Below, one piece after another: positions 37,846 through 48,020 of a stretch of 64,000 nt of DNA. A program made the translations under genes and the position numbers. Below the pieces are notes generated by a model. The model saw only the letters and a program-made list of their open reading frames with translations. It ran no database searches and was not told the origin of the DNA. The DNA is from Phylloscopus collybita (taxonomy: Eukaryota; Chordata; Aves; Passeriformes; Phylloscopidae): NCBI GenBank assembly GCA_027886175.1, contig JAJNNQ010000009.1, positions 19,441,501 to 19,505,500 on the forward strand, written 5' to 3'. How positions within the stretch are numbered: position 1 is the first letter of the stretch; the number at the start of each line of letters is the position of its first letter.

Positions 37846-38672
37846 AGGAGTTAACGGAAAATTACATTGATCTCTGGCATTTGTACTAAGCACGTTATGG
37901 TACAAAACTAAGCATTAATCACAGACATAGGGATCAAACACTACTGTGCTAAAGTTAAAAGAACTTTCCAATATCTTCCCCCAGTGCTGCATGGACATCT
38001 TTCTTTTAAAAGAAATACTACTTGTTTGGTAACATACTTTTCCTGTTATGCTTCTGACACATTAAAAAACCCCAAAACTGTCCCCATGTACATCTGGACT
38101 TTAAAAATTAAATTCTTCAAATTATGTCACTTTTAACTATCTTTTATCTGATAATCATGTATACACTTTTTTAAAGCAGCATACATTGAGTATATTTATC
38201 CTTAGCTTCTGTTAGGGGATATGCTCTGCAAAAAAATTTTGAGAGATTGGCATTGCTCAACCTTATGATGTTGATTTGAGATCTACATATCAGGAATGAA
38301 TATCTGTTGCACCATAAAATGTTCCAACTGCACTTACTGAAAGGCTTTATCCTGCCTGAAGCAGTGTTCTGGGAACAAAGGATAGGATATTCAAACATGT
38401 CTTTAATATATGCTCTTGCAAGTGCTTGTCATAGTTATTTGTCTGAACAGAACTTGAAAAGGATGCTTCCAAAGTCATGATGGAGATATTTTTTCACAAA
38501 TCAGTCACTATTGGAAAATGGTTTTTTTTTATGTAGCAGAGAAAATAGCAAATGGAAATGTCATATTTAAATACACTGATAAATTGTGAACACTGTGTGC
38601 TGGTTAATAAAAATGGATAATAAAAAACAATTAGTGACTGGTTGAAATTGACAACCATATTAACCAATTAAA
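37846..38672. other. AT-rich unannotated DNA
   Basis: No gene or repeat recognised. The 75-codon minus-strand frame at 38171-38398 has no recognisable domain. Confidence 0.55.
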
Positions 38673-38815
38673 TATAGGGATACACCTCTAGGCTACACAG
38701 GGATAAAAATCAGGAGAATCCCGAGAAAATCTCTCCTTCTTCTAGGATTTGAGAAAGGTAACAGGAGAGGCGGGCTGGCCCCACTCGGCCGCAGCTCCGC
38801 CCTGGCGCGGCCCGG

Positions 38816-38929
38816 CCGGGCTCTGCCGCTGCTGCAGGCCTGGCGGGGCCGAGCCGGGCTCTGCCGCTGCTGCAGGCCTGGCGGGGCCGAGCCGGGCTCT
38901 GCCGCTGCTGCAGGCCTGGCGGGGCCGAG
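38816..38929. repeat. CpG-rich tandem repeat, 3 x 38 bp
   Basis: Three identical 38-base units at 38816-38853, 38854-38891 and 38892-38929, each starting CCGGGCTCTG and ending GGGGCCGAG. They form the most GC- and CpG-rich sequence in the window. Both strands are open across them (93 and 77 codons), but the predicted peptides are only repeated alanine, proline, glycine and arginine, so they are not genes. Confidence 0.97.
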
Positions 38930-39638
38930 CCCTGCGGCTGCCAGCGGGGAAGGGGAAGCCAAGGCTGTTAACACTCAGCTGACCCTAAGGCCTGCCCCAT
39001 GCCGCTGGCCGGGCCGAGGGAGATGTCCCCTGGGCCCCTGGGAGCAGTGACAAGCCCAGGCCGGGTTGGGCCCACCCCATGAGATCCTGGCCTCTATTCC
39101 TGAGCGCCCCCCATCCTGCAGCTTTGGCTTTGAAATCCTAGCTGACTCCACCCCGGTAGAGAGCTATCATGCCCTCTGTGGACCTGTGAGATGTTAACTC
39201 TTCCCTTGATGCATGAAACTTGCAAAACATTATCCAAGTGAGAGAACAGCCTGAGTGAACCATGAAAAGACACTGCATGAGACGGAAGTCAGTGAAGAGG
39301 GAGTAAAAGTACAAAGATGGAAGGAGATTGAGGAGTTGCCTAGTTTGGCTGGACTTCTCCTATGAGGCCATGGAGAATGGACTACAATTTCCTTGTAACA
39401 TACAGAATGTTTTTTAGGGGGATGCAAAATTCTAGTCATAGGCGTGGACTGATATATCTGTGATACAATGGAGAATTTTGAGTGGAGGAAGATAAGAGAT
39501 AAGGAGACACTCTCTGCCCCAAGGGAAGGGAGGACCTCTGTTCCATGGGATGAAGATGATTTGGGAGATAGAGGAGGAGAACCTTTGTTTTATACTAGAA
39601 GAGCCATCCTTAAACAGTACCCTTAAACGGTACCCTTA

Positions 39639-39644
39639 AATAAA
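39639..39644 (+). terminator. AATAAA in long LTR
   Basis: An AATAAA preceded by two direct copies of GTACCCTTAAA. It is a candidate polyA signal; the alternative is ATTAAA near 39961, which lies closer to the LTR end. Confidence 0.35.
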
Positions 39645-40074
39645 CTGATATGGCCCATGTGCAGCTTGGGAAAAAGCTGCTAATGGGAGGGGTTTCACCG
39701 TTTGCAGTTTGTGGGCGGCTGCAGATTCATGACATGGGAGCCACCAGAGAACTGTTTTCTTGTGGTGATGCCTCCATGGAAGTTCTAAGAGAGGGTCCTC
39801 TCCCTAGGAACTGATGAAAGACTATTTTAAAGTGATGAAACTGACTTAAAATCACAGATTATGTCTCTTACATTAGTGGAAAAGTGAACAGTTTGTGGGG
39901 AGGGAGAAGTGTTTTTGAAGGTTTCATTTTGATTCTCATTTTTTTCTTTCAGTGTGTGTTATTAAATCTATCTTTATACCCTCTAAGTTTGAGCCTGCTT
40001 TGCTTTTCTCCTAGTCCTGCCTCATGGTCGGAAAAGAGTAAATAATTCTAGTGGACATTCAAACCCCTACAAAT

Positions 40075-40092
40075 TGGTGCATTGGCCAGGAA
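40075..40092 (+). other. Retroviral primer-binding site, tRNA-Gly type
   Basis: The 18 bases 'tggtgcattggccaggaa' match the complement of the 3' end of vertebrate tRNA-Gly (GCC/CCC) with CCA at 17 of 18 positions; position 14 is A where the tRNA predicts G. It lies 3 bases after the CA end of the LTR, as a PBS should. This fixes the orientation as plus and shows that the LTR is a 5' LTR with a stub of internal sequence, not a solo LTR. About 25 more bases look retroviral before AT-rich DNA resumes. Confidence 0.8.
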
Positions 40093-40114
40093 ACAGAATT
40101 TGGCAAACGTGAAA

Positions 40115-43100
40115 CCTTTACACACTGTAAATGCTTCCATATATGTTTCTCATGGTCAGCATGCTTTAATTAAACTGTGTATCACAAAGAATAAAGTTAA
40201 ATAATATATGCTTGGAATTTAAAGCAAGAACTTTTAAACACTACAGAATAGCAATGACTACTGTTGATTTTTTTTCCCCCAGAATCTGTTTCTCACGCTT
40301 GTCACATAAACCCTTAAGACTTCTGAGATTCTTTATTGACCCTTCAGTATCATCTGCTTAACAATCCATCCAATCTCTCCTAAATAGACCCCCAGGAATT
40401 CAACTCACCTTTTTTATATATAGATCAAGTTAAAAAGTACAATGCTGGCTTTTAAGTACCTATAACACAGTCTGAAATTATTTCCATGCAAAGAAGAGAA
40501 AAACAGCTGAAAGTCCTAAATATCTTAATTCCTACATACAGAAATAATTTGTGTATCCAAAGAATTTAGCTCTACCTCAGCTGATCCAATAAGCACATTA
40601 TAGTGACAATTCAAGATGTCAGTACAATGCTATTGTTTAGGGTTCTAAAATGCCTCACAAACAGTTTAAAAATATGTGATTCATAAAGCTTCTGTAATGT
40701 TAGATTCAGAACTGTCTACACTTAGACAGTATGTCTGATATTGTGAATATATTTGAATCCATCAATAAGCATGAAATCTGAAAACTTTGTATGTAATCTT
40801 ATCAGAAGACTCTACATGAATAACATTGTTCTGAGTTCTGCAGCTAGTCTGAATTGTTTCCTGACTCAGCTAGTCTGAATTGTTTCCTGACTTTCAAGGG
40901 GGTTTTGTTTATTTGTTTGTTTTGACACATAATAACTTCTAAGCCTGTTTTTAGATTAAAAGAATAACAAGAACTAAAATGCTATATAATACTGTTTACA
41001 CAAGAACACACAGCAAGTTACTAACCTAAATAAAATCATCAGCAACAAAAAAATCAATGAAAATTTACCTTGTATTTGTAATTGATTGGTGATAAACAAT
41101 TTAGCTTCATAACTGCAATGTACAAATAATCTATTTGATTTACTATTCAATTTAAATGATGTAGCTAGGCATAAAATCTTGTTTGGAATATTGATGTTAG
41201 AATGAATTAAGTATAAGGTGAGGTAAAAAGACTGGCAAAATTTCTTCCTGTTTCTAAAAGCATTGTTAGTCTCTGATAGTACTTCTAGATTTTCAAAACC
41301 AAATTGAATATATGCATACACATTATTTCAGGGTGTTTGCACAATATAGTAAATTGCTGTGGTATACCCCTGGAGATGACAAAAATGGCAAACTGACAAA
41401 ACAGACACTACAAGATTAACCTGATACATAAAAATTCTTATTCTGAAAAGCTGTAAAAGAGCCTGGGCAACTCTTTAAACCCAGTTATACCATTTCAGTA
41501 GTATCCACCATTAGGAAATACTGACCAATGATTCAATAACACAGAAGGGAAAATGGTCATTAATCTAAACCTAATTGGTTTTGTTTTCAGATTCTCATTT
41601 GACAAGCATAAGTGTAAGAAACTGAGATCCTTTGAGAGATGAAAAATTCACTTTCAGTTGTATGAGGTTTTGGCATTTAAGCATACTGACTTTTTAAAAT
41701 TAGGTAATGTACCTTTATATCAATATGATGTTGCAATTGAAATCATGAGACCACAGTTCATTAATTTTAGAACATAAACCTGAATTACAAAACCTGATGA
41801 TTCTAAAAGCAGAATGAGTTACCAAGTTAGTCTGTTTGATTCGGCATAATCCTATACTTGGTATTACTCATCCTTTGGGAAGTAGTAGTGGAAGTCAGTA
41901 GTGGAAATAGCATTTAGAGAGGCCTACAACATGTTGACATTACTTCCAGAAACAAACTCTGTATAAAATGTCTCTAGCTATAAAGATATTCTGTCTGTGA
42001 GAGTAAGTGCATGCATACATCTCGATGTGCACAGTCCTTTTGACAGGACCACTTTCCCCCAACATGAAAAATTACAGTACTCAGAAAATTTTTAAGTATT
42101 TTAAGACTTCCTCTGGAGTCAGTGGTTTTGAATCAGGCAACAGACATTGTGCTTTGGAAATACATTCTCCCTGATGATTTTTGAGGCTAACAAGTATATA
42201 AATAATATACCCTATGCAATTATTGCAGGTACTCTTCCTTTTTTTGCATGATGAGAAACTAAAAATCTAAATCAGGAGACATTCATTAACTTGCACAATA
42301 AGCTAAATTTACTACTTCAAGCTTTCACCTCTGCTGTCATTTCAAATGGTATCAGAATGAACTTAATTTCAAGAGGAAAGATGCATATAATGAAGGATTT
42401 CCTTCTTTTAGAAGTGATCATTAGTAACAATGTAGGGAGCTTCATCTCATTTAATGTTCTCCTATTTATAATTATGCCTGTGTATATCTTTTGAGCTATG
42501 AAGCAATTAGTTTTCATTGTGTCAGTTGTAATGATTCAAAATTGTTAAGTTCTTGACTCAGTCAGCGATGCATCACACATTCAAAATTTGTGAACAGTTG
42601 TGCTCAAATACGTAAGGTAATCCAAGCCCAGGATACCTGTACCATAATGCCCAGAATCCTAAATCTATAGTTATGCATGTTTTCATGTATATCTGTTTTT
42701 ACCAGTTAAGTAACTGATAGAGTTACTTAGAATTATTATTATTAATAGAATTATTATTATAAAAGTGTGATCTCAGGACTATAGATGAGTTTTTGCCCCA
42801 AACTACTATTCCAATCTGAGATGGTGAAATATAATAGTCTGATAATACTCTAAGGCTTTTTAACTGAGGAAGATAAACTTCATAAATTATTTGCACACAG
42901 AAATAAATAAAAAACAGTACTTCAGTAATTTATCCAATTTCAACAGAATAAATGCAGGCCCTATCATGCAGTGATGCAGGTTGCCGCTAAAGAGCCTGTT
43001 GACTGTAATTCTTTGAATGACATAAGCTAATTGGTCTGATGAGGAAAGCAGATGCCTGGAATCATTGTTCAAATTCCATCGCAGCCAGTATATTTACTTT

Positions 43101-43626
43101 GACATTTCTATTTCTCTGACAGTAAAGATATTTGATACTGGAGTGCTATTGTATCCCTCTTTCAAAAATCTGTTAACTTTGGTTCATGAAAGGCTATGAA
43201 TCTGAAGTAAGAGGGGTCCTAACAAGAATGGGAAAATATCGTTTTTAATATCCTTGTGGGTTTCAGCATGAAACTTCTTAAAATATTTAATGGAGGAAAA
43301 CAAGATCTTATACATTAGATGCACATGTCCAGGTGCACATTAATGATGTCCATGGACATTGATATGGCTATTATTTCCAATAGACTTTGAGATTTACATA
43401 TATATTTCACATATATAGTGAGCTAAAATTGATTGATTTTTTTCTAAGAATATTTTTTGCATGCAGAGTGTTGTTATATTTCCTTGTACCCAAGCAGACT
43501 TTTTTTTTTACAAAACATAGATAAAACACATTAAAGAAATTAATTTTTCTGTGTCTTTAAGGGAAACATCTGATTCTTCAATTTAGTAATTTTTTAACAC
43601 AATGACTTTAACATTATGATGAATAT
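40115..43626. other. AT-rich unannotated DNA
   Basis: No gene seen. The longest frame (40974-41321, minus, 115 codons) is rich in F, L, I, N and K with no recognisable domain. It holds a perfect 26-bp tandem duplication (40841-40892). Confidence 0.55.
40841..40892. repeat. Perfect tandem duplication, 2 x 26 bp
   Basis: Unit starting CAGCTAGTCTG is present twice with no difference, at 40841-40866 and 40867-40892. Identity in neutral DNA points to a recent duplication. Confidence 0.97.
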
Positions 43627-44299
43627 GGTCTGGAGGAAGAGTGGCTGGAAAGTGATCCAATGGAAAAGGACCTCAAGGTGCTGGTTGACAGCTGGCTAAA
43701 GATGAACCAGTGTGTTCCCAGGTGGCCAAGAAAGTAAGTGTCATCCTGGACTGTGTCAGAAATAGTGTGGCCAGCAGGACCAGGGAAGTGATTCTTTCCC
43801 TGTACTCAGAACTGGTGACACCACACCTCAAATCCTGTGTCCAGTTCTGAGCCCCTCATCAGGAAGGACATTGAGGTACTGGAGAGAAGGGCAACAGAGC
43901 TAGTGAAGGATCTGGAGCTCATGTCATATTAGGAGCAGCTGAGAGAGCTGGGGTTGCTTAGCCTGGAGGAAGGGAGGCTCAGGGGAGACCTTCTCACTCT
44001 CTACAAATACCTGAAAGGAGGGTGTAGCCAGGTGGGGGTCGATCTTTTCGCACAGGTGACAAGTGACAGGAAGACAGAACATAGTCTTAAGCTGTACCAA
44101 GGCAAGTTTAGGTTGGATGTTAGGAAGAAATTCTTCACAGACAGGGTGATTAGACATTGGAATGGACTTTCCAGGCAGGTGGTAGAGTCACCATCCCTGG
44201 AGGTATTTAAGGAAAGACTGGACATAGCACTTAGTGCCATGGTCTAGTTGACGTGGTGGTGTTTGGTCTTTTCCCAACTTATTGGTTCTGTGATTCTGT
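43627..44299 (+). mobile_element. CR1 LINE, ORF2 C-terminal half and 3' end
   Basis: This is the best preserved CR1 in the window. It runs from the 'gtctggaggaagagtggctg' block to the 3' end 'ggttctgtgattctg'. The frame 43954-44247 (97 codons) covers the ORF2 carboxy end with the blocks '[18 protein letters not shown]', 'VTSDR', '[12 protein letters not shown]', '[13 protein letters not shown]' and '[11 protein letters not shown]' in order and without a stop. Upstream of 43950 frameshifts and a stop break the frame. The element is 5'-truncated and lacks the endonuclease and most of the polymerase. Confidence 0.93.
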
Positions 44300-46445
44300 A
44301 AATAGAGAATGGCTGCAAGAAATTTACTTATGAAGATATTGCTGTAGAAAAGATCAGTAAAACAAAATCTGAAAAGTAGAAGCTTACAAAGTGAGAAATA
44401 TTTTAGAATAAAATATAAATATTTTCTCAACTGCAATAGTATAAATCCCAGAAGACAGCTGTAAAGATAGAATAGGAGATACAATTTAATTCCTCTTAAA
44501 AGTAATAGTCTGATAATACAACGATCCCAGAAGACGGTGCTCTGTAAGGATTAAAATAGACATGTCATATCTGGTAAAACTTGGAGGACTCTATTACTCT
44601 ATGTCTTTGTGAAATATCTATTAATAAAAAAAACCAACAAAACCCCACAACATTAAATACTGTGCATCTGCTAAGCTATGCCAGCAAAATGATTCCTATG
44701 TGTACTCAAACCACACATCAGCAGTCAACTGGCAGAATAACAAGTGGGGATTTGTGCCAAGGAGATACGAGCAGATGTTTACTCTACGACAACTAACTGA
44801 GAAATTGAGCATAAAGATGAGGGAACTACATAATGTTTTTATTGATTTTTAAAGGGCATTTGGTAGAGTGCGGCAAAGGGATTATTTTGCGTCTTGGAGT
44901 ATTAGTGTTACAAATCTAATAGCAATTACCCCTGATTTTATTAGAGTGCATAAAGCACAAAGAAAATGAACAACAGAAAACTGATTGTTTCTCCTTAGAT
45001 ATTAGTTTTCATATCATGTAATCAACCATATTTTGGTGCATCTGGGTAGATATCTTGAATAAAATTGCCAGGTTTGATCTGTGCTTTCTAGGCTGTAATG
45101 CCACAGTGGCTCAAGATCTCAGAGCCATGTCATCAAATCTTGAAGGGAGTTTAAGGTTTAGATTTCAGATTAGGAAAAGGTCAGGAAATACTGTCTGGAC
45201 AAAATTAAGCTAGGTAGAGAAAACAGCAAATTTGAAGCCGAAACATATTAAATGCTTCAAGTTAAAATGACTACATCTAATAATGGTACAAGAAAACAAG
45301 AGCCTTGATTTAATTGACCCAGCAGTAGGGAGTCTGTAAGATATATCAGACCCATGACCTATGATGTAATAAAAAAGTTATGTTTGTCATGTGTTAGACC
45401 TTTGTATACCAGTCCTGGAGAGAAGGCATTTCAGTAAACTAAAAGCTAGATACAAGACTAAAAGCTAGATACAAAATGTATGTTTTGGGGCATTAAACCA
45501 TGTAGCACCTAAAGAAGTCGTGCCTAAACCTATTAGGATGAGTAAAATTCAGTTCTTTGTACACTTAATAGAGATTCAGAAAACAAATATTATATTGGTT
45601 TTCACAGTTCTTTGTATTCAAGAAATTAGTGTGAGCCAGTATTGCAGAAAAATATGAACATTTTATTCTACTGTGAGGATACATGCAGCTTGGAATATGT
45701 GTGTGCATATTTTCCATATTATAAGAGTGTAGATGGGGTTGTAGATACAGGCTGCTAATGATGCAGGTTTTCAGCTCCTTTAGTCTCCTCAAACATCACC
45801 CATTACTGTTCATGACTGCCTCCCAGGCTCAAACCGCTGTATCTATGCTTAATTAAACACAGGTTCACTGGCATAGTCAGAGAGACATGTGAAATTCTCT
45901 TCTTTTTGAATTTTAGCAGATATTTGGCTAACAATAGGTAGTCTATTACAATAAATGTAAGCTAAATCCAAGGGAACAGGTGCAGCAAAGTGAGGTAAGT
46001 CTATAATCCAAACTGTTATAGTCTGCTGAAAATAGGACTTTATTTTCCAAATGCACACATGCAAAACTAAAAGCACTGCTTAAGGAATTAAATAATATTT
46101 TATCTGAAGAAAACAAAAAGACGAAAGCAAAAAGATCTTCTGAAATTTTTGCCAAAATAAAATGAGGAGGAATTAACCTAGGAGAAAAAAAAAATCCACA
46201 GATAAAAACAGGGAAAACATTTCTCACTTCTGAGGAAGTATATTGGGAATCAGAAGAGAAAGCGGAAATGGACTAACCAGCAACAAAACCTGCTCAGCAC
46301 TTTTAGGTCTGAAGATGGGGGTAGGGAGTGGACAGAGAGGAAAATAAGAACAAAATATACAAGGTATGGTTTCAAAACAATAAAGATGTAGACCCTAAAC
46401 TAAACAAATTATTGTTTCACTTTTCAGCAAGAATCTTGTTAGCTG
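44300..46445. other. AT-rich unannotated DNA
   Basis: No gene recognised. A 19-bp tandem duplication lies at 45438-45475. A stretch at 44835-44900 vaguely recalls CR1 polymerase sequence but is too short to call. Confidence 0.5.
45438..45475. repeat. Tandem duplication, 2 x 19 bp
   Basis: Unit ACTAAAAGCTAGATACAA plus one base, at 45438-45456 and 45457-45475, with one difference in the last base. Confidence 0.95.
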
Positions 46446-46513
46446 ATTGGAATGTATGATCCTTGTGGGTCCCTTCCAGCTCAGAATATTCAGTGGATCT
46501 GTACATCTATGAC
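46446..46513 (+). mobile_element. CR1 3' tail remnant
   Basis: 'gatccttgtgggtccctt' followed by 'ccagctcagaatattc' matches the terminal 60-70 bases of a CR1 3' UTR that end in ATTCTATG-like repeats, here degraded. It is too short to assign a subfamily. Confidence 0.55.
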
Positions 46514-47261
46514 TAAGGATAATTCCACGTGATACCAATGGTGCACATGAAAGAAGAAAAAAAATCATCTGAACAAGCTTTGACACGAAGAATAGTTACA
46601 AGTGCTAGAAGTCTGAAGATAAAATGAAAGCACACACACTGAAACAAGGATGTGCTTACTGTAGGATTCATTCTTCTTGAGAGGGGCATAAGTATTTAAA
46701 CTGAGGGGTGGGAAGCAAAGTGAGCATAAAGTGAAGGTGCATATATTTAAGATATAATTCAGAAAATTACATAAACCAAAACTAAAATAAACTAAATTTT
46801 TGCATTTTGAATGTTTACAGGTTACCAGCCTCTGAAGGCATGTCTGGAAATATTATTGGTTCTCACAAAGAAGTTATAATGTTTTAAAAAAGGGACCATT
46901 TGGTTGTAGCCCAAAACAGTAGTAAATGGCCCTTTGTTACCTTTCTTCCTAATGCTATGTCCCTAAGGTGAGAACTGTCATTAGAGAAAGCAGCTAATTT
47001 TTATAAGCAGAAATATTTCCTTTGTGCAAAGTTGCTATTAGTATTTAGACTTTTTAATGATACTGTATATTGCTTATATTTATATACGATGCAAATGACA
47101 TTGTCAAACAATATTTACTAACAGAAAATTGTCTGAAGCAGAAGTCAGAATTTCCTAATTGCATTCTTGGCTTGTAGCCTTTTACTGCAACTTTGTAAGC
47201 TGTGAAGTGACTGTAATGCCTCCAGTGTAACATCCATGTATATTCCTCTTCCAGTTGAGAT
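46514..47261. other. AT-rich unannotated DNA
   Basis: No gene or repeat recognised between the CR1 tail and the solo LTR. Confidence 0.55.
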
Positions 47262-47266
47262 TAGTG
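47262..47266. repeat. Target-site duplication, left copy (TAGTG)
   Basis: TAGTG immediately before the TG end of the LTR; identical to the right copy at 48016-48020. Confidence 0.88.
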
Positions 47267-48015
47267 TGTCTTGGTTTGGAAAGACAGGTTTCTGCCAAGG
47301 AAAGCTGGAGTTTCCCTTGGAATAGAGGATGTAAACCCCACACCCCCTCCAAATTATAATTTTGCATTTAAGGGCTTTCAGGGAAAGATTTGGGAATAGG
47401 AATAACAGTTCTTTACTAGGAATATTAACAATACAAATGTAGTAGAAAACAAAACCAACCAACCAACCAAACAAGCAAACAAACAAACAACAATCCTGGA
47501 AAACCCTGACAGAGTCAGAGGGAATAACCTGACACCTGGTTGGTCAGGGTGTTGGAAGCAGTCCACAGTAAGTCCTCCTGGAGTGTCAGATGTTGTTCTG
47601 TTGGAGTAGAGATGATCCTGAGAGAAAAGGGTCCAGTGATGGCAACAAGAGTCCAGTCTCCCTCCAGGAATCTGGTGGAACCAGACACCTTGTGTTCCTG
47701 CATCTCAGTTTTTACCTAGGTAGGAATGTTTGGCTCCCCCCACTGGGTGGAACATCTCACAATGGGATGATGTAGTGTGTTGTGTCCTTAAGACAGCCTT
47801 AATGGCCCATTAGCAGAAAATATTCCCCTGGAGGGAGGACAGGTGGTGAAAGAGATAAGAAACACTGCCCCACCTGGTTTTAACAGTTGTCCCATTATCA
47901 GAAGGCATTTGCCCCCATCTCCTCCCAGAGTTACAAGAGATAAAGAAAAACATCTCCCCAACTGCTTTCAACAAATGAAATAGAATACACATTTTTCGTT
48001 CCATAACCCAAGACA
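47267..48015 (-). mobile_element. Complete solo LTR of an endogenous retrovirus (749 bp)
   Basis: Both ends are intact: TGTCTTGG at 47267 and its exact complement CCAAGACA ending at 48015, an 8-bp terminal inverted repeat with the canonical TG...CA. It is bounded by a perfect 5-bp direct duplication TAGTG, so it inserted as a provirus and was reduced to one LTR by recombination. Five-base duplications fit class III (ERVL-like) integrases. Strand is tentative: a TATA-like 'aggtaaaaact' (minus strand, about 47711-47722) and a degenerate polyA hexamer near 47413-47420 suggest minus. An A/C-rich simple run (AACC then AAAC units, 47455-47490) lies inside. Frames across it are not coding. Confidence 0.9.
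47455..47490. repeat. (AACC)n/(AAAC)n run inside the solo LTR
   Basis: Short tetranucleotide run of AACC then AAAC units in the LTR. On the minus strand it reads as TTTG/TTGG units, similar to the T/G tracts elsewhere in the window. Confidence 0.88.
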
Positions 48016-48020
48016 TAGTG
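48016..48020. repeat. Target-site duplication, right copy (TAGTG)
   Basis: TAGTG immediately after the CA end of the LTR, identical to 47262-47266. Confidence 0.88.

Larger units (their letters stand above)
38673..40071 (+). mobile_element. Long ERV LTR (about 1.4 kb), 5' LTR followed by PBS
   Basis: The 3' edge is well defined: the LTR ends with '...cccctaca' at 40071, then a 3-base spacer (AAT), then a tRNA-like primer-binding site. The 5' edge is inferred from a degenerate inverted match (TATAGGGA at 38673, against TGTAGGGG expected). Inside are a CpG-rich block with three tandem 38-bp units (38816-38929), a GC-rich middle (38960-39170), a purine-rich part (39230-39560) and AATAAA at 39639-39644 next to a short direct repeat (two GTACCCTTAAA words). 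ATTAAA occurs at 39961. The length is long for an LTR but not unknown for avian class III-like elements. No open retroviral gene is present. Confidence 0.72.

Noticed and set aside
38693..38982. Overlapping open frames of 93 (-) and 77 (+) codons, alanine/proline/glycine-rich
   Set aside because: Both arise from the CpG-rich triplicated unit in the LTR; GC-rich DNA lacks stops on both strands.
40974..41321. 115-codon minus-strand frame
   Set aside because: No recognisable domain, AT-driven composition (F, L, I, N, K), and no splice, promoter or conservation evidence available. Treated as chance.
44835..44900. Possible CR1 polymerase remnant
   Set aside because: Only a few short words resemble CR1; too short and diverged to support.
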